DNA of 64,000 nt from contig NC_088310.1 of the NCBI RefSeq assembly GCF_910592395.1, positions 6,703,501 through 6,767,500 on the forward strand, in the 5' to 3' direction. This document shows positions 48,101 through 60,279 of the stretch, one piece after another. The position numbers and the translations under genes were made by a program. The DNA comes from Lineus longissimus. Lineage: Eukaryota; Nemertea; Pilidiophora; Heteronemertea; Lineidae. How positions within the stretch are numbered: the stretch's first letter is position 1; each line of letters begins with the position of its first letter. The notes under the pieces were generated by a model. The model saw only the letters and a program-made list of their open reading frames with translations. It made no database searches and had not been told where the DNA came from.

Positions 48101-49713
48101 TATATTGATTACCAATAACTTTTAGCGATGGTGGTGTAGGGAGTTTAACTAAGTACATGCATATTATCTACAGCTTTTCATTCCATTGCTTCAAGTTTGA
48201 ATACGGGGATCACGTAGTTTCCCGCGGCGATCACGGCGTGGTGATATCGCTCAATCGGATGCATGCTTGTGGCCTAATGTATAAGGGCCAAATGTACCAA
48301 GTCCAATGAAACTTACTGACATATTTCCTGATGTAACCCTGTTTTATTGCCTTAGTCCGATCTGAAAGGAATATATGACATAATTAACCAAGGGCTCCAT
48401 ACTATCAGCAATGTGGTATGATGAAAAATGAACAATATTGTAGGTCAACATTGCAGCCTGATGTTGGTCAACATTGCAGCCTGATGTTGGGCCTATAAAT
48501 TGTCCTAAGTCACACACCGATTATCTATGGGAGCAAAGTTTTAAACCAGCAACTTGCATGATGCACCTTGCTCGGGCCCGGCATCTGGGGTGCTTTGAAC
48601 AAACTTCATTGGTTGCCCCAATGACATTTGAAGACAGAGGATGGGTAAAAAAAAAACATAAAAAGAATCGAAAAAGACAAATCTTTGCAATATTTAATTG
48701 CTGTATCGTGTACGTTACCCATGGCCGCTTGATTAGTGATAATCCTGTTTTGTTTTCCCGGGCTTGCGCTCTCTACCCCAAAATCAAATACAAGAGATCA
48801 ATAGCCTCATACAGGCGTTAACGGAAATGTGGAGGTCGTATAAATTAACATCTGCCCATAGGTTTAAACGATATTTTATATACAAGGTATACTGCTTCAT
48901 ATCGGTATGTAAACCGCAATGCACCCTTAGAGTGGTATCTTGACCCTCAATGTATTTACATACCGCTGGAATTTCAGTATGTCCTTGACAAGGGGAGGTT
49001 TTCTGGCCTTGCAGACGAAATGAGGTCACATCTTGAATTGTCCATCTAGTCCAACCTCTTCACAAATTAGAACGTTCTGTGATGATTTCTGCACTGTTTG
49101 CTCTCTCTCGATCGTTTCAGAGCGGGCTGGCGAAGACAGTTTTGGCGAACTAGAAACGCACTGCAATCAACGTTCATCTTGCAGTCGAGTGGGCTGCATC
49201 TATGATGTGGGGGCGGGAGGGAGACGCATCAACAGCCCCGGTCACCATGAATGTAATGGCACAGGAACACACAGTTCAAAATACAGTAAAGTTTAGGGTT
49301 GACCATAGGCACCTCCATTTTGGCTAGACCTTGAAATCTTAAAGCAATTGTAACTCCTTCAAAATGAAGTGAATGCCAGTTTCAAAAAGGCTGGGATCGG
49401 AGTCTTTTCTCTGGAAAACGAAGAACGGACTCCCAGCCATGACATGGGCATCCACTTCGTTTTGAAAGAGTTCCAATTGCTTCATGGTACCTATGGTCAA
49501 ACCTTAAAGGACCAGTGGAATTATTAAGGGCAATATTACCCAGCTGTCGGTTGCCCAGTCACCTCCTATTCTACATAAGTAGTTTCCATCAACAAATTGC
49601 ACAAAAGAGGAAAAATTCAAAACGCGCTTTTCCCGAGTTAGCTCTCCACACATCGACTCTTTCCACGTGGAACGATGCACTAGTATTAAAGGCGATCTAC
49701 CCATTGACGCCAT
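45108..49713 (-). CDS. evectin/PLEKHB-like PH-domain protein with Gln/Gly/Trp-rich tail, paralog 1
   Basis: Minus-strand exons in order: 49713-49701, 48361-48317, 47663-47548, 47048-46882, 46777-46750, 46514-46469, 46152-45982 and 45577-45108 (TAA). They sum to 352 codons with all phases consistent. Exon 1 (only MASM plus one base) has a perfect Kozak GCCATGG but is the least certain. PH domain residues are about 10-122: IKQGYIRKYV, SSGWKKQFLVLHQDGELVWY, HWFIFLDDTELA and the closing helix GWMNTIMKV with its conserved Trp. Then come LPPPPAPPQNFQRPP, a QGGY-rich segment ending GGNTTVVM, and a last exon with GMLVGAGLSGWGWGWGWGWG, a conserved NETNI-type repeat and a Gly/Asp tail. The order PH, Pro/Gln/Tyr-rich, TTVV, then GML.GAG recalls evectins, endomembrane PH proteins. 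Exact function is unknown. It lies head-to-tail with paralog 2. Confidence 0.75.
47185..47420. repeat. possible repeat insertion in intron 3 of PH paralog 1
   Basis: A block bounded by C- and G-runs (ACACCCCCCCTGG near 47189 and TTCAGGGGGTCAG near 47377), with weakly similar outer words TATAGACAC and GTATAGTGTG, stands out from the surrounding intron. It lacks a clear match in the same intron of paralog 2. Inverted ends are weak. Confidence 0.25.
48443..48489. repeat. two-copy 24-bp direct repeat
   Basis: GTCAACATTGCAGCCTGATG (then TTG) occurs twice back to back, in intron 1 of PH paralog 1. Confidence 0.7.
49290..49506. mobile_element. palindromic MITE-like element
   Basis: GGTTGACCATAGG at 49297 mirrors CCTATGGTCAAACC at 49491. 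AGCAATTGTAACTCCTTCAA and onward to GAATGCC (49343-49377) mirrors 49447-49481. GGCTGGGATCGGAGTC (49389) mirrors GGACTCCCAGCC (49428). The arms cover almost the whole 217 bp. It lies in intron 1 of PH paralog 1, with no protein. Confidence 0.65.
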
Positions 49714-49999
49714 GGCGCTGATATCGATTTTTTCCGACGTCACGCTGATGGCGCTGGATAACCCCGCAAATGCGACGATAAATGGAACTGTCGTTGCGTC
49801 TTAATAGCGGGGTGACGTGAACTCGGATTTCGGCGTGCACTCGCGTGGCGGGAAAGGTCTTTCTCGCCTGGACTTGCTACTTCTACAGATGCCTGAAGCT
49901 GAACTGAAAGGGGAGAAAACACGGCACCTTCATCTTCAAACTTGTTACAGGAAAAAAACTGAGTAAAACAACTGATTAGTATCTTAAAATCATAATGCA

Positions 50000-50005
50000 T
50001 TTATT
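50000..50005 (-). terminator. poly(A) signal, PH paralog 2
   Basis: AATAAA on the minus strand in AAAATCATAATGCATTTATT, closely matching the 3' end of paralog 1. It implies a 1.4-kb 3'UTR (51410 to about 49985), ending less than 300 bp from the proposed first exon of paralog 1. Confidence 0.6.
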
Positions 50006-51410
50006 AAATAAATAATATTCACATGAACAATCTTAAGTAAAAGTGAAAGATTTTTACAAAATGATGAGAGACTTCCTTTTGCTGAAGACTGTACACATAT
50101 CAATTTACATATATGGATCACAGAAAAACAATGCAGGCAATGATTTAACATATTCCGCTAACAAAAAGTGAATTTATCTGCCATAGGTTAATCCATGACA
50201 TGACATTTATCCTTTTTTATAACATTTACAATCTTTCATTATGAACATTTCTCATTTTCGTAACAATTTTAGCAAGAACTCTGTAGAAGGCTTCCATCAA
50301 TATGGCATGGATACCATAACCATTGTAATGGTGTCACATAGAAGGAAGCTAATGACTGAACAACCTGTTAAGTCCAACCATTTGGAATGAGATCAAACAG
50401 TCCCAACATGAAGTTGACTGAGGAGATATTTCAAGTTAAAGTTAATTTCTATAATGGTAGGTGGATGAATTTTTTAAAAGATTATTGAAGTATAACAGTA
50501 CTGATCTAAATTGAACACTTGACATAATGTGTATTAAATACAATCCATTTCACCAAATTCATTTAATTATTTTGATCACTACATGTGATTGGGACACCGA
50601 TGAAATGAAATACAGATGTCTTTTATCATTATATCTGTGAGCATGCTAATTGTCTGAAGACTCCTTCCAACAAAGTGGCCATTTCTCCAGCACTCGGTGC
50701 CTCCATCTCACAGCTAAAAAGCTGAGCAGGAGAAAAAAATGCTTTTTGAAACACTTCAGTCCTGCATTGGAAACTTCCAATCATTTCAAGCATTGGCAGT
50801 ATGGTAGATGCACTGACAAGTGGGGAAGCTGGCTTTTGTCGGATCTTGAAGTAATAAGCTTCACCAGCTAGTTACTTCAAGGTCAGATGTAGTAAAAAAA
50901 CAACCCATTTGTACACCAAATAAAGAAATCGTGAAAACCCTTCTGCATAATATGTTCATCTAGTAATAAAGTTCTTCAAGCATGATTTAGAGAAAAATGC
51001 ACCACCAGCTTATCCAACCTGTGACAACAGAATTGTGCTAGGAGTACTGATGATTGATGAAAACAAAATGACAATTAATTTCTGCAATGTTCATTGTACA
51101 CAAAAATTATCAGTCAGAGTAAACAGGTCAAGATGAATTTAAGCCAGGTCATTTAAGTTACAAGACCAATCACTCCAAACGATGGTCTTGTGATCTGCAG
51201 AACACACTAATGTATTTACGATTATTTTGTCTAGAGGTAAAGCTTCTTCTTGAGTAGAGAAGCGCTTTGCCTGTGGGTGCTGCATAGAAATCAGCAGTGA
51301 ATAGTTTGAAGGCTTGAACCCTCAAGTAACAAGTTGCAAGTCCTATTGGGATCCTCAATTTCCCAGTTGAGTCTTGCCATCACGAAATGTTCTATCCTTT
51401 CGCTAGGTGG
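50006..51410 (-). other. 3'UTR of PH paralog 2
   Basis: AT-rich, no coding frame of interest. The extent is defined by the stop at 51411 and the poly(A) signal at 50000-50005. Confidence 0.5.
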
Positions 51411-54400
51411 TTAGAAATCTCCGCCAAAGTCTCCTCCTCCAAAGTCACCGCCAAAATCATCCCCACCAAAGTCGCCGCCGTCATAGCCCCCATCAAAACC
51501 ACCATCGTAACCACCGCCATCATAGCCACCATCATAGCCACCATCAAAACCACCCTGATCAACATAACCACCCTGATCAAAACCTCCCTGATCTGCATAA
51601 CCACCCTGATCAAAACCTCCCTGATCTGCATAACCGCCTTGATCAAAACCTCCCTGATCTGCATAACCTCCTTGGTCGAGGCCCTGATCACCAGTCTGGT
51701 TATAATCATTTGGATCATATCCTCCGTAACCAGCCCCACCAGCGTCGCCATTGAACTCGTTATTTTCTGTAATATTTGTTTCGTTGATATTTGTGTTTTC
51801 TATATTTGTCTCATTTATTTCGTAGTGGTTGTGCACGTCCATGCCACCGCCATAGCCTCCATAATGACCAGAGTACCACCCAGGGCCACCCCAGCCCCAT
51901 CCCCATCCCCAACCCCACCCTGACAAACCAGCTCCTAAAAGCATACCTGAAAGAGAGAGACAACACATTACAATTTGTTTTACTTAAACATATCTGGACA
52001 GAACCCAAATTTCTTGCCTTTGTATAACTTACAAGTGATCCGAAGGCCTGTTATATGGGAGGAAGGCTTATAGATTGTCAAGCCTCTTGCTGAGTCCAAA
52101 CTAGAGCTACAGTGAAATATTCCATGTACACCTCTGCTAAATTATGAAGGGTGCCAGCGTAATACATATACTCTCTTTTTATGTTGGTTTTTAAAGGACA
52201 CCAGCCTTGTATTCCTCCAGTGAAATGGGGAAAGGACTGTACAATTTCTTTTGGCTGAAAACATATTGAAAGTCTGACTCACCTGTGGCAAACCCATCAC
52301 CACCTCCATAACCACCACCACCACCACCGCCTTGAACAACGACTGTGGTATTGCCACGTTGCTGTTGACCTCGGTACTGCTGTTGTGGATAACCGCCCCG
52401 TTGTTGTTGTTGAGGGTAGCCACCCTGTTGTTGAGGGTAGCCGCCCTGTTGCTGGTAGCCTGCTTGTTGTGGGGGACCACCTGCGGATAAATAAGGGAAA
52501 TTAAAGTTCAACTTCAAGAGCTTGATGTTGATACAGGTGAGACATTTCTGATTTCCGTGTCAGCATAATGAGTTGCAATGAGCATTTTGGAGAATTTTAA
52601 TTCCATTTTCTATCAGACACTACACATTTCTTCCTTAAAATAGGTGCCAACTTTGAAAAATTCTGAATTGAGATGAAGTGTAAACTGGCCAACAAATGCT
52701 ACGTCAGAGATTACAGTACTACAGCCACAGCTGGTTTTGAGTGTAAAGCAAAAGCCTGGTAAGCTAACTTTGTTATGTTTTGAGAAAATGATGAAAATCA
52801 TAAATTCATCTGGTCTCTCATTACTGAATTCAGACACAAATTTGTTTTGTATGAAGTTTTTATGTATGCCTTGAGTAGTTTCTTGATATCTGTAGATGGG
52901 TTGTAGTTAAGTTTGCCCAAAGTTTGGACTTACTAGGTTTTACTAAACACTCAAGAGGTGAGAAAGGCCCGTGCGCTCGTATAATAAAACAACTACTTGC
53001 CTCCAGCTACATTTGGTTGAAACCCTAAGCCAGAAAACAAGAGAAAAATTTTACCAACTTTTAAACTGCTTTGGTCTTCTGAAGATGAAATCTACACTCT
53101 AGATTTAAATGTTAAACACTTATCAACTACTTTCCTATTGTTAACATGGTTAATGCAAATGAACTCCAGAAAGCATAAGTAGACTTTATTGTTCCGAGTT
53201 AACTTGCCCTGAGGGAGAACATGTGGTGCAAAACCTGTGTCAAAGAATGAGATATCAAAAATTATGATTGTCTCACAATTGCAAAATAGCACATCATCTA
53301 ATGAGCTACCTCCGTTGGAGGTCTTGAGGATAAACGGTCATGAATAAATGCCCTAATGCATTAATTATTGCTCATGTTGCTAATTCAGATTCAGTCTCAG
53401 TTTTGATATGTGATGTGTGGATTAAAACCCTTTAACATTTGACCAGGACTTACCTATTGGAGGAGGTTGTCCCGGAGCCTGTGGAGCATTGGCTGCAAAA
53501 GAATAACATTTGATAAAACACACTCAAATATCTAAACCTGTATAGCCATCTGCAAATGAAACCCTCTAGACATTGTCATCATATAATTACCAATATGATA
53601 TTTTGACCAATTTGCCAGGCATGATACCCATAGCATTGAACAACTACCTGATAAGATAGCATTAAGTTCAGTCACTGCCTTAAACCACAACCTAAGGTTT
53701 TTCAAAGGGAACTGAAGTTATCAGTGCAATTCTTATACACCAGGTGCTATTTCAATTCACCTCGGAGAACTCTGTCATCTGTTGCCAGAAGCTGCATCAA
53801 CCAACAGTTTTAGGAAAATAGTACATAACTCAATCAGAGTTTAACTTTTATATCAATCAAAGAAATAAAACCAAGCACCATGACCTTTCACCAACCAGGC
53901 ACCATGAACGTGCATGATAAGACCTTCAAGATACCTAACAGAGGCACTGCTTCTGGGACTGAGGGTTCAGGAGCCTCTGAATATGGAGGCGGAGGTTCAG
54001 AAATCTCTGGGATTGGAGTTTTAACATCTAGAAGACATACCACCAAGAGGAAGAGAGAGAGAATCAGGATCCAGTTAAATTGAAACACTTCTAAAAATGT
54101 TTTAGATATTTAAAAAAAGTTTTAACTTGGCCTTTAATAAAAGTTTTGTAGTTCAAGTTGATAAAGACATCAAACAAAATATTGATGGGGTGTAGGAACA
54201 ATGAGAGCACTGCATAATGAGGACATTGTAAGAATTAGTAGACTTCTAGCTGTGGAGGAATTTTTAAAGGGTATATTTACTGAGACAGGTTCGATAGAAG
54301 TTTAGTATGAGTATAAACTGACTGAAAAAACCTAACATTTTATGACGAAAAAAACCTCTTCCACTGAAAGTAGAACTTGAAGAGAAAACCTAAACCATCA

Positions 54401-57400
54401 GAGATATACCTTGCATTTCTACAGGAGCATTTGGATTTGTTGCTGGAAGAAGATATCACAGTGATATCACCTTACTAATACGTAACAGTTTTAGAATACA
54501 TATACTTACATAAGTTGAATGGATACCTTCTCCGTCATGCAATATTTATAGACACACTATGCGCCATGTCGCAGTTAGTCTTTGAAATGTGATGACTTCG
54601 TGTTCAGCATCACATGTAGGGACTATGTGGGTGGTGGGAACGGCTTTCTTAATCGTGTTAATGGGGAAAGTTGAAGAAAGCAATGTGGATTGACACTGTT
54701 GCTAGACAAAATGCTGGTGGATGGCATTCTTATATCAGACTCCTTGAAAGGGTCCAGGGGAGTAATCAGACAATGTTTTTGTATGCAAACTTACCAGGAG
54801 GTCTCTGGAAGTTTTGGGGAGGCGCAGGTGGAGGTGGAAGCTGGAATGAAGAAAATTATGTTTTGAACAAGTAATGATTATTACAGACGCGAGAAATATT
54901 TCCTCTTTTTTACATGTACATGTATTAGGAAATATCGTTTGTGGCTTGCACCAAACTCATTATCCAGCTGCTTATCCAGACAAATTAAGGTATTAACAGT
55001 CCTCCTTTCTATACTGAGAGAACCATTCACCCTTATTTCCTCTGACAAAATACTATTCCTAATTAATAATGTACACCGTACGCAAATGACCACCCTAAAT
55101 TTTTTAACCCCCGCAGATGCATACTTAATGCATGGCCCCTGATTTCACCACAACCAACTTATTAGCAACAAAACAATACTTACAACTTTCATTATCATAT
55201 TCATCCATCCACTGCAAATGATAAAAGAGGTTCACAATTTCCCTTATAAGCCTTCTCAAAGCCCTGTAAATGTCGCTAAATACCCACAATACTATTCACT
55301 TTGCTCAACATGATGACTCAAGTTCAGGAAAATGCCATGCCTGTTAATCGAGGGCTGAATAAGTAGGCCCAGACTGACCCATATCCCCCATGAGCATGTT
55401 CATAAACATGGGGATAAACACAAGACGTTTGGGCATTCAGCACTTTGCGGTTCTTACACATTTTTATCTCTGATAAAAAGAAAGTCTTTATTCTTGCTGA
55501 TTCACAACAAGACCGATCAAAGAATCAGAAGGAGCACTTACGCTAATTCTGGGTCATCAAGAAATATGAACCAGTGCAGCCGTTTTGGATCACGAGCGGC
55601 TGTTTGTGGTATCGCCAATAAATGTTTTGTTTGACCACCCGCCGGAAGGGGAGGGCGGCTGGGAATCGCCTGGGTAAATGGACCAATCGCCATAAAGTTA
55701 CAAACAGCCTGAAAGAAAATTGATTTGTTCAAATTCAGCTAACCAACGAACAATTTCCAGTGCCAGTGGTGATTTAGATAAAACTCTGATATCTGGCAAT
55801 GCCAATACTGGCATAACTGACTGAATGCAGGAAAAATAGATGAGTCAAACCGAACCGATTGGTGATGATTGGGTGAAAACTTAAATTACTTTAATGTTAG
55901 CCTTGAACTGACATCTCAGAGCATTACACAACGAGCACTTGTAGCATTAGCCCAGCCCATTTGAGTTATTTAAAAAAAACAGACTTTTTAAAAAATTTGA
56001 AAAAGGGGCTGAATGGGGACTTGTTATCTTTGTACCTTTAGTTTGATTGCTCCACTAGCCTTCCTTTCACCCTGGTCAGAGTACCAGACAAGCTCGCCAT
56101 CTTGGTGAAGGACGAGAAACTGCTTTTTCCAACCGCTTGAGAAACAGCCCTCTGGAAAATCAAAATATTCTTTTGCAAGCAGCAAAGACATATGGTATCT
56201 ATTGATCTCTAGAAGAAGGTCATATTTTGGACTGACATACACTGTCCAAATTACAATGGCCATATTCAATTCGAACTACCATATCACAGTGAGAGCACAC
56301 ATATCCACGTGCTGGACTGAATAAACCTTAACCCATCTCCCTCATCAAACAAATTTCAGGTTGAATTAATTTAGATCAAGGCTGGAGTTACTCAGGGATT
56401 ATTTGCATTGTAAATACAATACAAAAACTATTTCGTAGATATTTCCCCTTTAAACTCCAGTGTTGGATATGTATAGAAAGAAAAGTATGCATGGGTGATA
56501 TTGATTACCAATAGATTTGTTGTGATATCTAAAAGGCCATGATGACTCACTGATGGAATTATCCAGCATTTTCATCACTGCACACAGGTGGTGTCCAGTG
56601 TCACATCACCTGACCATTTGAAAAACTAAACACATATATTTTCGTTTTATTTGCTTAATATACAAAAACTCATTTTGTTGTATGTAAATTAGATCTCTGG
56701 ATGTAGATGTGATGAAATGCTTGCTGTGGGCTGTTGTGCTCACTTACATGTAACACAAAAACACACTACATTGCCCCCATATTGACTCCATCATGTTAAA
56801 GGACTGATGGCATCATTAAGGCGATGAGCTTGGCTTGAAACTAATACTTAAAAAAGACAGTGAGATCAATGCCCAATGTAACTTACTGACATATTTCCTG
56901 ATGTAACCCTGTTTTATTCTCATGGTCTGATCTGGAAGTAAGAAGACCTTTATTTTAAAACAAAAATATTTCTGTTGGCAAAAAAGGGATGTTTACTGAA
57001 AAGAGAAATGTTGTTATTGTTAGCACAACTTCCTTTGTACTTCAAGCTAGGATGTAAGGACCAGTGTCTTAAATGCTATCTGTAGTATAATCATGGCATC
57101 GCCAGCCAAAATACTCAAATAGACTGTTCTTGCTTTAGCTTCAGCTCATCAAGCAACATGCAGGTAGCCTGTAGCTAGCTTCGACCAAGAAACATGCATT
57201 TGTTGCGTTGTACAGTAGATGTATTGATCAGAACAGCTAGTGCTAGTGCTCGGATCCATGCTACACTTGTGTGGGTCTATGATGTAGACACTGGTAGGTT
57301 ATGTGAGATGCTCGAGAATACACAGGACAGGATATCAACACAACGGCTAATGAAGCTACTTACTCTGACCCATAGGGGTATCTTCAATTGCTAAATCATT

Positions 57401-58759
57401 ACCCATAATTTTGTTTCAGATGATTCTATAATCCTACTTTTGCGTGTCGCCGTGATGCAAACAACCCAGATCAATAATTTCCTGAAGGTGAAGGTCGTAT
57501 TAGCTATGAACATCTGGGCAACAGAACTGAATAAGCAATTCAAACTGCCACGTAACGGTATCCATGTGAACCACATGTGACACATATTATTATTTCATCA
57601 ATGATAAGAATGGATGTCGTTTGATCAATAATCATTATTGGCAAATTTAATGGGTTGCAGTATTTTAAATAGGACTCAGCCATGGGAATGATAATGTGCC
57701 ATGATGTCACCATTTGACCATCTGCTGTTGTTCTACAACTTATGAAGCAAATTGGCCTAGTGTGGTATAAAATCTTTGTAGCATCTATACAATTTTAAAA
57801 AGAAAATGCCTGTTGATCTTGTGAAGGAAAGTTTGGTTGAGACTTTGTCCCTGTCTTCCTCCTTGTCCCTAATTGCCTTAAAGTTTGCTTGAGACGTTGT
57901 CCCTGTCTTCCTTCTTGTCTCTAATTGCCTTAAAGTTTGCTTGAGACGTTGTCCCTGTCTTCCTCCTTGTCTCTAATTGCCTTAAAGTTTGCTTGAGACG
58001 TTGTCCCTGTCTTCCTCCTTGTCTCTAATTGCCTTAAAGTTTGGTTGAGACATTGTCCCCGTCTTCCTCCTTGTCTCTAATTGCCTTAAAGTTTGGTTGA
58101 GACGTTGTCCCTGTCTTCCTCCTTGTCTCTAATTGCCTTAAAGTTTGGTTGAGATATTTTCAATGTCTTCCTCCCTGTCCTTACTTGCCTTTAAGGTTGA
58201 GTCATTGTTCCAGTTATTCTCTAGGTGCCTATCTCCCCAATAATAACCCTGTTAGTTGGTCTAACTGCCTCTGGCATCACTGGGCACCTGTGGCCTGTCA
58301 TCCCAATAAAAATGACCTTCCTCTTTCCTCTATAGGCACTGCACTTACCAGTCATATTTATGCAGTGCACTTACTGCAGTAGGCCTACTGGTCCACTCTG
58401 CCCCCGCCCATGGCCCGAGGTCATCAATTGATCAAGTTATAGTATACATTATAACAGTATACCCTCATATAACCCTTCTCTCTCCTCTACCACACGGCTT
58501 CGATCACCAGTGCTAGTGCTGTAGTGGGGAAATTCGCTACATTACTCAACATTAGGACCAACAAGGTATATCCATATTTACCACCTCATAGTACATACTA
58601 AACCATGTATACCGGTACACATCACATGTAGTGTTAGTACAGTAAAAATACACTGACTAACCGAAACACTTTAACAGGTTAATAAATTATGCCAGATATC
58701 GGTTCAAATGTTGCGTACTTACTTGCGACCATGACGGAAGATCCTCCCCCACAAGCCAT
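51411..58759 (-). CDS. evectin/PLEKHB-like PH-domain protein with Gln/Gly/Trp-rich tail, paralog 2
   Basis: Twelve minus-strand exons: 58759-58723, 56931-56887, 56151-56036, 55708-55542, 55211-55184, 54840-54795, 54442-54410, 54027-53935, 53492-53454, 53024-53001, 52480-52283 and 51946-51411 (TAA). They sum to 454 codons with every phase consistent. The start is MACGGGSSVMVA. PH domain residues are about 18-131 (IKQGYIRKYV, SSGWKKQFLVLHQDGELVWY, HWFIFLDDPELA, GWMNMIMKV). A Pro-rich linker follows, with PPPPY at 169-173 (a PPxY WW-domain ligand), then a PQQQ/GGY segment, GNTTVVV, FATGMLLGAGLSGWGWGWGW, the NETNI-type repeat (about 318-340), and 11-residue DQGGFDQGGYA repeats ending GGDF. Exons 7-10 have no counterpart in paralog 1. 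The intron after exon 10 begins GC instead of GT. A role in endomembrane traffic is inference from evectin-like order. Confidence 0.85.
51540..51680 (-). repeat. 33-bp coding tandem repeat (11 residues)
   Basis: The last exon of paralog 2 encodes about three to four units of DQGGFDQGGYA. Paralog 1 has a related but different arrangement (DQGGYVQGGYADQGGFVQGG), so the repeat has expanded or turned over since duplication. Confidence 0.8.
57829..58192. repeat. 52-bp minisatellite, seven units
   Basis: Units begin AAGTTTG(C/G)TTGAGAC at 57829, 57881, 57933, 57985, 58037, 58089 and 58141, exactly 52 bp apart. The first and last units are the most diverged. It lies in intron 1 of PH paralog 2. Confidence 0.95.
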
Positions 58760-60234
58760 GTCTTCTCTAAGCCCACTGTCCAGTAGTTATCACGAACTTT
58801 TCAAACAAATCGAAGCAAAAATTTGATCCGCGGTCACCATGTTGTTTTATAGCAACGCGTGCGTCACTTCCGCAATGCTTTGTTGGTAAACAATACCACG
58901 TGGTTTTATTTAGCAGACGACATGTGGATAGTCTCGTGTTTGATCAAAATAATCGGAAGGGAATGATTGAAGTGTGTTTGGGACACCAAAGTGTAAACCC
59001 TATCCCAGAATGGTCTTCAATTTGCACACTAAGTAGTTTATGAACTATTCTACATGGTTATGGACTAGGCCTAGGCTATACTATAAAATTCTCAGTTATC
59101 AATCTGATCTCAGGATGTGAAATTACTTAACCATTTGGCTACCAAAAGGCTACACTCCGGACGCGGTGGACCGGCCTCATCTTGTCGCCATATATAGAGG
59201 AAGGACGATCCTGCAGGATGACGATAGGCCTATATATGGACTGCATCGGAGTTTACCTTACGGCGTGCTTTACGCCGTTCGTTAAAAGTTTTGAATTTGC
59301 AATTGAATTTAAAAATGTCCAATTGCGGAAATACGTAATGTGTCGTTGTGTGGACTGATATAAAAATACTATGAATACGAAGTTTACACAAATTTGTATT
59401 CATAATAACTGCACTACGGCATTGTGTATTATTGGATTACTATTTACTTTATGAAATAGGCGCGACCACAAGACCCTTACCATTCGTGATTACTGGACCA
59501 GGAAATGCAGTTCTACACAATGCCGCAGTGCAGTTTGGATAGGAACTTGCTATACACCTTTCCAGAAATGGGGCGCTGAGTGTCCGAAATAGTGATGTCA
59601 TAAGGGGAAACTTGGCCTTATGGTGGAGGGACAAAGGAGATAGTCATGGTTGACCAACACACTTGAATGCCTTTGATGACGGACAAGGGGGGAAAAGTTA
59701 GTTCCAATGCAAGCCACCAATTTCGGGAAGCATGTATAACTTGGTATTCGTAGTATTTGTATTGCTGTCTCCGCAACAGCAATACGCCATAATCATAATA
59801 ATCCGGCACTGAAGGTGTTCGCAATTCAAATTCAAATTCAATATAACATATAAAATGCTAATATGAGTCATGTATAAAGTACGATATACGCGATACATGC
59901 AATACTAAACATATTTAAACACTAATAAAATATCAAGTGAACAAGATCAAATGAAAAATGTGTCCGCATTTAGAAAAAAAAGACAAAAACCCATCCTCTT
60001 AATAATATGACTTATGTCCCAGCAACGTCATAAATATCTGTCAACTTTCTACTCCCGAAAATACTATTATTGAATTCAAGCGGGAACTCATATAATAGTG
60101 ATAAGACATGACGAGGCGGCGAACGCACTGGCGCGGCAGCACTGTCTCACGAGAGAAGAATCGATCTGCAGCTCACTGCTGCTGACACGCGAGGACGAGC
60201 ATTGCCCGCTCACCATTATTTCGTCTGCCGCGCC
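58760..60234. other. intergenic region between divergent genes
   Basis: This separates the minus-strand PH paralog 2 start (58759) from the plus-strand glycosyltransferase and so holds both promoters. The first 150 bp next to the PH gene are relatively GC-rich. No firm core element was identified. Confidence 0.35.
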
Positions 60235-60279
60235 ATGAAGGGAAGTTGTACAACGGAAGTCGAGCAGAGCAGACGATGA
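60235..60279 (+). other. upstream ORF overlapping the glycosyltransferase start
   Basis: ATG at 60235 (G at -3) opens 14 codons ending in TGA at 60277-60279. The stop overlaps the main ATG (60276) as ATGA. Such an arrangement can tune translation by termination and reinitiation. Confidence 0.5.

Noticed and set aside
51387-51923. Plus-strand 178-codon frame
   Set aside because: Antisense shadow of the repetitive last exon of PH paralog 2.
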